64,000 nucleotides of DNA. It comes from Armigeres subalbatus. Its lineage: Eukaryota; Arthropoda; Insecta; Diptera; Culicidae. Where the stretch lies: contig NC_085140.1 in assembly GCF_024139115.2 (NCBI RefSeq), forward strand, positions 292,359,293 through 292,423,292. Direction: 5' to 3'. Within the stretch, counting starts at the first letter, position 1; each line of letters opens with the position of its first letter. The position numbers and the translations under genes were made by a program. The notes under the pieces are model-generated. The model saw nothing but the letters and a program-made list of their open reading frames with translations, was not told where the DNA came from and did not search any database. Of the stretch, positions 32,892 through 43,970 are shown in pieces.

Positions 32892-33705
32892 TGCCTTTCT
32901 CGTATACAAAGTATACGTAAAGGCTATATGTTCACTCCAAAAACAAACTTTTTAAAGAAGGCTCGTGTGTGTGTGTGTGTGTATGTGTGTGTATGTGCGC
33001 AAATAATCTAGCCCACTTTTCAGGCACTTACACTTAACCGATTTGCTCGCAACAAGTTGCATTCGACGCAGAATCCTGTCCCATTGTTTCCTATTGCAAA
33101 TTGGCCGGATCGGACTATGGGCTCAGAAGTTATGGTCAAAATACTTTTTTTAGACAACAACGAGTGGAAAAAGTCTAGCCCATTTTTCAGGCACTTACCC
33201 TTAACCGATTTGCTCGCAATGCATTCGACGCAGAATCCTGTCTCATTGTTTCCTATTGAAAATTGGCCAGATCGGACTATGGGCTCAGAAGTTATGGTCA
33301 AAATACTTTTTTTAGACAACAACGAGTGGAAAAGCCTTGTCCATTTTTCAGGCACTTACCCTTAACCAATTTGCTCGCAACAAGTTGCATTCAACGCAGA
33401 ATTCTGTCTTATTGTTTCCTATTGACAATTGGCCGGATCGGACTATGGGCTCAGAAGTTATGGTCAAAATACTTTTTCTCATAAAAAAGGGCGTAAAAAT
33501 TTATAGCTCACTTTTTTAGCACTTACCCTCAACCCATTTCCCCGCAACAGGTTGCATTCGACGCAAAAACATGTCCCATTGTTTCCTATTGAAAATTGGC
33601 CAGGTCGAACTATGGGCTCGGTAGATACATATGCCCAAAATATTTTTTTTCATACCAAAAGTGCGTAGAAATTACTCACTCGAAAAAAAAAACGAGAAAG
33701 GCACC
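32892..33705. mobile_element. Non-autonomous element with GCCTTTCTCG ends and 165-bp internal tandem units
   Basis: The left end GCCTTTCTCGTATAC and right end CGAGAAAGGC form short terminal repeats. Inside, a GT microsatellite (32968-32996) precedes four tandem units marked by GGCACTTAC at 33023, 33190, 33351 and (diverged) 33519, so spacing is 161-168 bases. Other members with the same ends lie at 61056-61412, and one end is visible at 48184-48212. No transposase. The frames in each unit are repeats of one another. Confidence 0.75.
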
Positions 33706-33789
33706 ATCACCGCTAGGTGGATTATTCTGTTTTTTTTTTTTCAAATTGAAAATAGTCAGCCGCTGTCACAAACGGTCAGATTCTGCCAG

Positions 33790-33905
33790 GAGCTTTTGGC
33801 AACCAACTTTTTCAGCCAAATGACATTTTAGGTGTAACAACCATTTCAGTCGAACGGTTGAACACGGCCAAACGAAATTAAGTTAGATGACCTCAGGCCT
33901 AACGC
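33790..33905. repeat. GGCCAAA minisatellite fragment
   Basis: A short, diverged run of CAGCCAAATGACATTTTAGG, TTTCAGTCGAACGG and GGCCAAACG units, related to the arms of the fold-back composites. Confidence 0.55.
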
Positions 33906-34249
33906 GTTATTTCCCAAGAAAATGCTAATGTGGAATTGCCTCGCAAACAGGGAATTAATTTTTCTTTGATACGCGTGCGAGACAAGCGACAAAAGAGTAC
34001 CAACGACAAAGCTTTGTTTTTGTCGGAGATAATAATGACAAATATCCGATTTTTTTTTATCAGCAACAAAAAGGAAGACAATTTTGTTGCTAACTTTTAT
34101 TCCGTTATTTTGCACTATCCCTACAGTAAATTTCGTTTTTTGCTATCGTAGTTTCTGCTTTTATGGAAATATTCTAAAATCTGACTCTGGTAACAAAAAT
34201 AGCATCGTATTCCCGGAAATATCAGAGCATGCAAGGCAAATAATTCTTT

Positions 34250-34660
34250 GAAAATACTTTGAAATTTCATTGGAAAATGCTATGAAATTTCAACGATTTT
34301 TTTTTCATGTTTCCAAAGGATTTTTTTGAAATTTCTTCGGGTAGTACTTTCCATTATCCAAGCAAAACCATTTGGAAATTTCGAGGGACATTCTTTGCAA
34401 TTTCCTTTGAAGATTTTTTTTTTCCGAATTTCTTAGAAAAATTTATTATTATTATTAATTTTATTACCAAGATTTTCAGTAATATAAAAGGATTTCAGGA
34501 TTCAGAATTTCTTTAGAAAAATCTTCGAATTCTTTTAGAGAAATTCCACAAATTTCCACCGGGAATTATCCGGAATTTAGCATTTCGAATGAAATTTCCT
34601 CAGAATTTTAATAGGAAGGGGTGTCGGAGTGTCCTCAAGAAATACATCAGAAATTTCCCG
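34250..34660. repeat. Degenerate GAAATTTCTT/TTCC repeat
   Basis: AT-rich imperfect words (GAAATTTC, TTCCTTTGAA, TTTCTTAGAA) in both orientations, of the same class as 10810-11390. Confidence 0.5.
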
Positions 34661-34719
34661 CAATTTCAACGTAAATCTGCGACATTTTGCAGAGATCAAC
34701 GAATGCCTCCTCTGTACGA

Positions 34720-35070
34720 CTCCATTGTCGGCTATGTGCAATCAATCCTTCATAACTTTTGAACGTAATGACCGATCATTATGAAATTCAACAGCAACCT
34801 TCAAGGCTTTATTACCTTTCGAATGCAACTCGTTGCGAGAATATCGATTGAGGATTATTGTATTTGAATTTATTTATTTCGTCAACCGACGTAGACTAGT
34901 ACATTTACAATATGCATGTAATGCTATAAATACGTTATTATAATGTATAAAAATGAAAATAGATTGGTTAAGTGGTGTATGATTTTACAATGTAATTTTT
35001 AGATTAGATTATACATTTTGTGCACACACACACATACACATACATACACGGACGGAAAAAAATAAAATCG
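34720..35070. repeat. Fragment of the GCCTTTCTCG-ended element
   Basis: The words TTCATAACTTTTGAACG, AACCTTCAAGGCTTT and CTCGTTGCGAGAATATCG match the element at 61130-61240 with moderate divergence. A CACACA/CATACA run at 35022-35048 replaces its AC-rich middle. Neither end is intact. Confidence 0.6.
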
Positions 35071-37379
35071 TTAAAACGGTGTCATGGTTGAAGCCGCTTG
35101 AGCATGTTTAGGGAAAAAAAAAACCGAAAGTAATCATAAAGTTCCGCATTATATCCTTCTGTTATTAAATGCATTTCAATATTCATCATCCTACAGCCGT
35201 AAAGGTATTTTTCCGTGCTCACAGTCGAAACAATTTCATTTGTCCGATTACAATAGAGTTCCAGATTGCTCCGCATCGTAAAATTACCAATCAAATGGTA
35301 TTAGGTCTCAATTTACACCACTTTTCAATCACCCGGCGTTATTTTACGACATCGTATTTTCCGCTACCCGCAAGAGACGATCTTCTGGCCCAGTAGCCAC
35401 CGTACGCCCAGGCAAGTTGTCATTCCCGTACGAATCGGTCCAAACCGCTGAACCCAGCTCCAATTGGTCGGACGGAATGTTGGCCACGGTCACGATAATA
35501 TATAATAGAAATGATTAGTAATGGCACCTCTATAGTCGGCGATAAAAGCCGAGAAATTGGAACAATCGTAGTAGTTACCGCGGATAACACACATCTCACA
35601 CCTCATCCAATGCGCCCAGAGCCCAGCCTGGCAAAGAAGACAGGCAGCCGTTCAAAAGTTGATAGATTAATCAGATGGACAATCTACATAAGGGGGGAAG
35701 CTCACCGATAGGCATCTCGCGATTGTTGGTTGAATCAATAACTTAATCAACAGACCTCACTCAACTGCTGCTTTAAACGCAAGGTGCCAAGGAGGAGGGC
35801 GAAGCAATGAAAGAACCGTCCGATCAGCAGCGATTCGATTGCCAGGTGAGATAGTTATTAACGATTTGAATAATCATGAGCGGGCAGAGCTTGGACGGTG
35901 TGGGGAGGAAGGTGAGGCATTTATGCTTTGAGTTCACTTTCATGATGGAAAATCTAGCTGAATCATGGATCTTTTGTTGCGGTGCTTAGTGCCCTTAGCA
36001 TGATGATTTAAGGCAACAAAGCTAATCGGGAAATGATACCCAATGAGCTGGGAATCATGCTTAAAAACGATCCATTGATATACATATGTCGCTTCTAGAA
36101 AGCGTTCAAGTTTTTGAAAAATTAGTTAAATATGTGAAGCATTGCATACCCATTTCTTTCAATCCATATGCTGTTCCAAGGCAGTAAAATGTTAAGAAAC
36201 GTACTGAATGAAGTTTAGCGTTTCTCGTGGCGAATTTTGAGAGACAAACGAGTATTCTCCAAAAACAAATTCTATTGTTGTAATTGAGCTCAAAACGGCA
36301 GTAAAGCTGAGGGCTATAATTATTAGATAAGTCGCAAGCCCAATATTGAAAAATATCTGCAGTATACGCTCGATGAGCAATCACTAATTAAGTATCATTT
36401 AGATATTTGTATTAATAAAATCCGGTAATCGTTTTAAATTTCTTGGGATTCTTTATTCTGAGTGTGAAGTCCTGAAATTAGAACGGAATAGAATCTAGAT
36501 TTATAACAAATTTTCAAATATGCTGAGCAAACTTTGCAGATTTATCGTGACTTTGGATTTAAATGTAATGTTTGACCGAAAATTCATCAAAATTATAGCA
36601 GGAACTTTCTAAAAGTATTTGAAATCTTGACAGAAATGCGATGAAACGATGTGGTTTTTATCCAGTATTGCAGACGATTGATTAAAAGAAACACCACACG
36701 ACGGTTCCACCAAAAACACCTATTTTTCCGAAAACATACGCACGTTTTCGCCTTGTTGCATTTCTTCTCACATATGGAAGTATGTAGTTAGGCACACCCT
36801 CTTGCTTCTTGCTAGGCCATGCTTGATCTTTGCCCTTGGCGGAAACGAATAAAAGCGAACAAGCCTCGTCACTTCCCACGAACGCATGCAACCAAGGATG
36901 TAGGCAGACAGGAGTACAAAGAGAATAAAGCCACATTTCGGGGAATCGTTTTGATTGTCAGCCGACAATTTCCTCGGAAGTAAATCGAATTCAATCGAAT
37001 GAGTGACTTGCCACCTTGCGACGAAATCGGACACCCAAAACGACACCGACACGCGTTCCCGTAATAAAGTGAAGGTGATTCCTTGCGAGTCCGTTTGGGC
37101 AACCGACGTAAATTATATTGGGGACAAACGCACTGGCACTGTCCTATAGCGATTCCGTTTTCATTACAATTTGAGGGAAAGAAATTAAATCAAATCGGTA
37201 GCTAGATGGATCCCTGATGAACATTCTCTCTCTGATCCAATAACAACAAAAATTTTAATTTACATTCATTTCGAATCTACAATTGAGATATAATCAACTT
37301 CTAGGAATCGACGAAGTGTTATTCTATTACCTTTTTATGTATTGGCCAAACCAATCAGACTTTTTCATTAACAATAACA
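35070..37379. other. Noncoding sequence, no gene seen
   Basis: Mixed composition, GC-richer at 35330-35830 and 36690-37090. Short frames on both strands have no recognisable domains and no dispersed repeat was noticed. Confidence 0.4.
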
Positions 37380-40139
37380 AAACTCGATTCGGAATCGTAC
37401 TATTCTGTTTACGGAATTAATTTTAAAACCGCAAGATCGCAAGCCTCTACCAGAAATTTAAGTTTTTTTCGAAGTTGCAAAACTGTTCCAGAAATTGCAG
37501 CAGCATTCCATTCAAAATCAAAAAAATCTGTTGAAAATCTAGATTCTATTCCGTTCAAAATTTCAGGACTTCATTCGGAGTTCTAGTTGGAATGGCCGAA
37601 TTATCGAAATACGGAATAGCTGGATTCCATATTCTGTTCGGAACCGTAAAATTCGTAGAATCGCAAGATTTCACTCAGAATTAAGAATCTCAAAAGTCCA
37701 CTCGGAATCGCATGATTTCGATCAGAACCACAGGACTATCAGAATAGATTGAATCTTTTCAAAATTTATATCGAATTAATCCGAAATAGTTAACAGATTC
37801 CATTCGGAATCGATATCGAAATGATTCCGTTCGAAATCGTCCAGAATTCATTCGGATTCGTCAATATTCTATTTGAAATCGCCCAAATCCCATTCAGAAT
37901 GGCCAAGATGCTTTACCAAATCGCCCAAATTCCATTCGAAATCGTCAAGATTCTATTCAATATCGCCCAAATATCATTCGTAATGGTCAAAACTCGATTC
38001 GGAACCGACCAAATTCCATTCGGAATCGTCAAGATTCTATTCAGAATCGCACAAATTTTATTCAGGATCTTCAAGATTCTATTCCAGATCACCCAAATTC
38101 CAGTTGTAATCGTCAAGATGCTATTCGAAATCGCCCAAATTCTATTCCGAATTGTCAAGATTCTATCCGGAATTGTCAAGATTCTATTCGAAATCGCCCA
38201 AATTATATTTTGTTTAGTCAGAAATCTATTCGGAATCGTCAAGATTCTATTCGAAATCGCCCGAATTCCATTCGAAATTATCAAGATTCTATTCAAAATC
38301 GCACAAATTTTATTCCGACTTGTCAAGATTCTATTCGAAATCGCCCAAATTCTGGTTCGTATTGTTAAGATTCTCTCCAGAATTGTCAAGATTCTTTTCG
38401 TGATCGCCCAAATTCCATCCTGAATCTTCAACATTCTATTAAGAATCGTTCAAATTTTATTCAGAATCTTCTTGATTCTATTCGAGATCGCCCAAATTCT
38501 ATTCGTAATCGTTGAAAATCGATTCGGAATCGCCCAAACTCCATTCGTAATAGTCAAAACTCGATTCGGAATCGACTAAATTTCATTCGAAATCGTCAAG
38601 ATTCTATTCGGAATGGCCGAAATTCTATTTCGAATTGTCAAGATATGGAATCGAAATCGCTCAAATTATATTTCGTATTGTCAAGATTCTATTAGGAATC
38701 TTCAAGTTTCTTTCGAGACCGCTCAAATTCCATTCGTAATCGTCAAAATCCGATTCGGAATCGCCCAAACTCCATTCATAATAGTAAAAATTCGATTTGG
38801 AATCGCTCAATTTCCATTCTTAATCGTCAAGATTCTATTGAAAATCACCCACATTCCATTCGTAATCGTATAAACCCGATTCAGCATTGACTAAATCGCA
38901 GTAATAAAATATACCCGACAAGGAAAAAAAAAAAAATCTCATTCGGAATCATCAAAACTCTATTCGGAATAGCCCCAATTCTATTCCGAATTATCAAGAT
39001 TCTATTCGGAATCGCCCAAATTTTATTTCGTATTGTCAAGATTCTATCCGGAATTGTCATTTTATTCAGAATCTTCAAGATTCTATTCGAGATCGCCCAA
39101 ATTCCATTCGTAATAGTCAAAACTCGATTCGGAATCGACTAAATATCATTCGGAATCGTCAAGATTCTATTCAAAATCGCTCAAATAATGTTTCGTATTG
39201 TCAAGATTCTATTCAAAGTCGTCAATATTATTTTTGAGATCGCCTAAATTCCATTCGTAATCGTCAAAATTCGTTCGAAATCGCCCAAATTCCATTCGTA
39301 ATCGTCAAAATTCGCTTCGAATTCGCCCAAATTCCATTCGGAATCGTCAAAACTCTATTCGGAATCGCCCAAATTCTATTCCAAATCATCATTCTATTCG
39401 GAATCGCCCAAATTTTATTTCGTATTGTCAAGATTCTATTCGAAATCGACCAAATTCCATTCGGAATCAAAATTTCAAAAAGTCAAAATTTTATTCAAAA
39501 TCGCCCAAATTTTATTCAGAATTTTCAAGATTCTATTCGAGATCGCCCAAATTCCATTCGTAATCGTCAAAATTCGATTCGGAATCGCCCAAACATCATT
39601 CGTAATAGTCAAAACTCGATTCGAAATCGACTAAATTTCATTCGAAATTGTCAAGATTCTATTCGAAATCGCCCAAATTATATTTCGTATTGTCACGATT
39701 CTATTCGAGATCGCCCAAATTCCATTCGTAATCGTCAAAATTCGATTCGGAATCGCCCAAATTCCATTCGTAATCGTCAAAACTCGAATCGGATCGACCA
39801 AATTCCATTCGGAATCAAAAATCTATTCAAAAATCTATTCGGAATCGCCCAAATTATATTCCGAATTGTTAAGATTCTATTCGGAATATATTTCGTATTC
39901 AAGATTCTATCTGGAATTGTCAAGATTTCATTCGAGATCGCCCAAATTCCATTCGTAATCGTCAAAATTCGATTCGGAATCGCCCAAATTCCATTTGTAA
40001 TCGTCAAAACTTGATTCGGAATCGACTAAATTTCATTCGGAATCGTCAAAACTCGATTCGAAATCGCCCAAATTTCATTCGGAAGTGTCAAGATTCTATT
40101 CGAAATCGCCCAAATTTTATTTCATATTGTCAAGATTCT

Positions 40140-40150
40140 CCTTAGCCGTG
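40140..40150. repeat. SINE 5' scar inside the satellite
   Basis: CCTTAGCCGTG, the first bases of the Feilai-type SINE seen at 56580-56596 on the minus strand, interrupts a TCAAGATTCT unit. The same scar is at 41270-41280 and (one base changed) 41958-41968. Confidence 0.6.
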
Positions 40151-41602
40151 TCAAGATCTATTGGCGATTCCAGAATCGTCAAGATTTTATTCAGAATCGC
40201 CCAAATTTAATTCAAAATCTTCAAGATTCTATTTGAGATCGCTTAAATTCCATTCATAATCGTCAAAATCCGATTCGGAATCGCCCAAACTCCATTCGTA
40301 ATAGTAAAAATTCGATTTGGAATCGCTTAATTTCCATTCTAAATCGTCAAGATTCTATTGAAAATCGCCCACATTCCATTCGTAATCGTCAAAACCCGAT
40401 TCGGCATCGACTAAATCTCATTCGGAATCGTCAAGATTCTATTCAGAATCGTCAAGATTCTTTTCGAGATCGCCCAAATTCCATTCGTGATCGTCGAAAT
40501 TCGTTTCGGAATCGCCCAAATTTCATTCGGAATCGTCAAAACTCTATTCGGAATCGCCCAAATTCTATTCCGAATTATCAAGATTCTATTCGGAATCGCC
40601 CAAATTTTATTCAGAATCTTCAAGATTCTATTCGAGATCGCCCAAATTCCATTCCGTAATCGTCAAAATTCTATTCGGAATCGCCCAAACATCATTCGTA
40701 ATAGTCAAAACTCGATTCGGAATCGACTAAATTTCATTCGGAATCGTCAAGATTCTATTCGAAATCGCCCAAATTATATTTCGTATTGTCAAGATTCTAT
40801 TCGAGAGCGCCCAAATTCCATTCGTAATCGTCGAAAATCGTTTCGAAATCGCCCAAATTCCATTCGTAATCGTCAAAACTCGAATCGGAATCGACCAAAT
40901 TCCATTCGGAATCGTCAAAAATCTATTCAGAATCGCCCAAATTATATTCCGAATTGTTAAGATACTATTCGGAATTTATTTCGTATTCAATATTCTATCT
41001 GGAATTGTCAAGATTTCATTCGAGATCGCCCAAAATCCATTCGTAATCGTCAAAATTCGATTCGAAATCGCCCAAATTCCATTTGTAATCGTCAAAACTT
41101 GATTCGGATTCGACTAAATTTTATTCGGAATCGTTAAAACTTGATTCGGAATCGACTAAATTTCATTCTGAATCGTCAAAACTCGATTCGAAATCGCACA
41201 AATTCAATTCGGATGTGTCAAGATTCTATTCGAAATCGCCCAAATTTTATTTCATATTGTCAAGATTCTCCTTAGCCGTGTCAAGATTCTATAGGCGATT
41301 CCAGAATCGTCAAGATTCTATTCAGAATCGCCCAAATTTAATTCAAAATCGTCAAGATTCTATTTGAGATCGCCCAAATTCCATTCGTTATCTTCAAAAT
41401 TTGTTTCGGAATCACCCAAACATCATTCGTAATAGTCAAAACTCGATTCGGAATCGACTAAATTTCATTCGGAATCGTCAAAATTTTATTCGGAATGGCC
41501 CAAATTCTATTCCGAATTGTTAAGATTCTATTCGAAATCGCCCAAATTCCATTCGTAATCGTCAAAATTTGATTCGGAATCGCCCAAACTCCATTCGTAA
41601 TA

Positions 41603-41835
41603 CAGTAAACATTCGCTAATTGGGCTTTTTTTCTACTTTAGGCGTTTTTGAATTGGGGGTTAGCTAACTTGGGCGAAACCCAATTAAAAAGCAGTTAAAC
41701 GTCAGAATGTGATGTCAAAAACGCGTTGACGTTTTGTTTCCGTGTTTGGCGGGATCGATATTTCCTGGCGCGTAAAATTTTCCTTTGTTCAATGCAAAAA
41801 GTAAACAACATTAACGAATTAGCGAACGATCACTG
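41603..41835. mobile_element. 233-bp pogo-like MITE inserted in the satellite
   Basis: Ends CAGTAAACATTCGCTAATT and (reverse complement) CAGTGATCGTTCGCTAATT. TA is duplicated at 41601-41602 and 41836-41837. The empty site, CGTAATAGTCAAAACTCG, is a common unit variant of the surrounding array (for example at 38545-38562), which confirms the borders. The CAGT-start, TTCGCTAATT style resembles pogo/Tigger ends. No transposase. Confidence 0.9.
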
Positions 41836-42220
41836 TAGTCAAAACTCGATTCAGAATCGATTAAATTCAATTCGGAATCGTCAAAACTCTATTCGGAATC
41901 GCCCAAATTCTATTCCAAATTATCAAGATTTATTTTATTTCATATTGTCAAGATTCTCCTTAGCTGTGTCAAGATTCTATTGGCGATTCCAGAATCGTCA
42001 AGATTCTATTCAGAATCGCCCAAATTTAATTCAAAATCTTCAAGATTCTATTTGAGATCGCCCAAATTCCATTCGTTATCGTCAAAAGTCGATTCGGAAT
42101 CGCCCAAATTCCATTCGTAATCGTCAAAACTCGATTCGAAATCGCCCAAATTCCATTCGGAATTGTCAAGATTCTATTCGAAATCGCCCAAATTTTATTT
42201 CGTCGTATTGTCAAGATTCT

Positions 42221-42480
42221 CCTACAAAGCAAGACCATGCTGAGGGTGGCTGAGTTCGATTGCCGGTGCCGGTCTAGGCAATTTTTGGATTGAAAATTGT
42301 CTCGACTTCTCTGGGCATAAAAGTATCATCGTGTTAGCCTCATGATATACGAATGCAGAAATGGTAACTTGGCTTAGAAAACCTCGCAGTTAATAACTGT
42401 GGAAGTGCTTAATGAACACTAAGCTGCGAGGCGGCTCTGTCCCAGTGTGGGGATGTAATGCCAATAAGAAGAAGAAGAAG
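42221..42480 (+). mobile_element. Feilai-type SINE, 5'-deleted, in the satellite
   Basis: The body runs from TACAAAGCAAGACCATGCTG through box B (GAGTTCGATTGCC) to ATGTGGGG-like sequence and a GAAGAAGAAG tail, and matches the complete copy at 56309-56601. Most of the tRNA-like 5' part including box A is missing. ATTGTCAAGATTCT flanks it at 42207-42220 and 42481-42494; this may be a target duplication, but it is also the satellite unit. Confidence 0.85.
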
Positions 42481-42655
42481 ATTGTCAAGATTCTATCCGG
42501 AATTGTCAAATAAAGATTCTATTCGAAATCGCCCAAATTCCATTCGGAATCGTCAAGATTCTACTCAGAATCGCCCAAATTTTATTCTGAATCTTTAAGA
42601 TTCTATTCGAGATCGCCCAAATTCCATTCGTAATCGTTTCTTTTTTTATTATTCG

Positions 42656-43240
42656 TAATACCATAGATCTGTTACTCAGTTACTGTAAATTGTAGTTCAG
42701 TCTCGTCCCCTTTGACTCATTGTCGTTTTGATAACGGTGAGTTAAATACAACGTACGTGATAAAACTGTCAAAGGTTTCTAGACAATATTTACACATAGC
42801 AGTAATACATTTAATCACTAATCTGAAAACAGAATCACTAACCTGAATAACACCAAGCTGGCCATACTACGGATGTCTCCGACGATTCCACTTCCCTCAT
42901 TATCTCATCGGGGATGACTTGAACAAATCGTCTCTCATCCGGGATTCGTCGCAAACCATCGATTACCAAATTGCACAAACACACAGCTCCCGGTCAATTA
43001 GCGAAGTATTTCCACAAGAATAACTACGAACTGTGTTTTTTTTTTCTTTTCTTTTCGTCTCCTATTGACGTACCCTTTGACGGGTTGATACGGCGAGCAC
43101 AATCTGTCACGAGGACGGAAGAAGGTTCACTTGAGCAGCAGCGGTACGCGATAAGTAGGTACGTGACTTCGATATAGGTAATTAGTTTTCTTCCTACACG
43201 AGGCACCGACTGACTGTACAAATACGAGAAATAGCGCGCT
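42656..43240. other. Noncoding sequence
   Basis: No gene recognised. Mixed composition, with a T/C run at 43036-43058. Confidence 0.4.
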
Positions 43241-43242
43241 AC

Positions 43243-43297
43243 TTCAGTGCAAACTGGCGACCAGTGGCTGGCTGCATCGACGACACCAGCGAGAAGG
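43243..43297 (+). promoter_or_regulatory. Candidate initiator and short first exon
   Basis: TTCAGTG at 43243-43249 resembles a dipteran initiator. About 50 bases downstream, GAGAAG is followed by GTAAAG at 43297, a fair splice donor. No coding content follows. Weak, composition-supported guess. Confidence 0.2.
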
Positions 43298-43539
43298 TAA
43301 AGTTCTCTTATCAGTATAGTTGCCTGGGTAAACAAGACACACTTTTTATCACTGTTGTAGGGTTTGAAGGGTTTTGCCTCTTGTCTAACCTTTTGATTTG
43401 GGATTTCTAAGTCCCGTGGCGGCGCGGGAAACTATCGTGTTGGTGGACGAAAGGTGGAATGATGTCAACGCAATTCAATGCGATTCTACGTTCTGTGGAA
43501 GATATTGAGAGATGGAAAAAATGTTATTTAATGTAATTA

Positions 43540-43970
43540 CGGAAATGAATTTGCAAACAGAAAATTTGAAATTGGATTCTAAAGTTATAGGTTCGAATTT
43601 TAATCTACAGTCATGTAAAAACCAAAATCAAATCATGATTATAAATGAGTCAAGCATGGATTTTGAATTTCAGTTGGAAGTAAATACTGAAGTCAAGTAT
43701 CATATAAAGTCTGAAATTGAGTTAGAAGCTAACTTTGGTATCATAATTGAACTCCAGTCATCAGTCTAGCCCAGATATCAGTCAATTTGATTTCAATTAC
43801 TTATGAATTGGTCAACGGTGAAGTTAGGAATGAAGTCAAGTCTGATCATGAAACTAGTCTCAAATGAAGTTTAAAATACATCTGAAACCAAGTCCGATTC
43901 TAGTTTCGAAATGAAATCTGGTTTCTAGTCTGATTTCGAGTCTAGTCTAGCTTGAGATCTGAGGTCTAAG
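43540..43970. repeat. Degenerate AAGTCTGATTTCGAGTC / GAAATTGA repeat
   Basis: Loose recurrences of GAAGTCAAGTCT, TCTAGTCTGATTTCGAGTC and related words. The small frame at 43512-43769 shows the same repeat at protein level (E-V-K / L-E-A themes) and no known domain. Confidence 0.4.

Larger units (their letters stand above)
37380..42655. repeat. 5-kb satellite of 21-bp half-units (42-bp dimers)
   Basis: Two 21-base half-units alternate: ATTCGGAATCGTCAAGATTCT-like and ATTCGGAATCGCCCAAATTCC-like. Copies are diverged at the left margin (37380-37820) and much more regular from about 37840. Variants (CGTCAAAACTCGATTCGG, CGACTAAATTTCATTCGG) recur in blocks, and a higher-order duplication of about 1.1 kb is visible (39850-40150 against 40980-41280). 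As 42 is a multiple of three, 14-residue repeats are open on both strands for up to about 200 codons. The array is interrupted by a MITE (41603-41835) and a SINE (42221-42480). Confidence 0.9.

Noticed and set aside
37821..38423. 200-codon plus-strand and 173-codon minus-strand frames as genes
   Set aside because: Both follow from a 42-base satellite unit lacking stops in one frame per strand; there is no start context, no domain, and the array is interrupted by a MITE and a SINE.
37380..42655. CRISPR-like array
   Set aside because: Units are contiguous without unique spacers and the genome is eukaryotic; this is a satellite.
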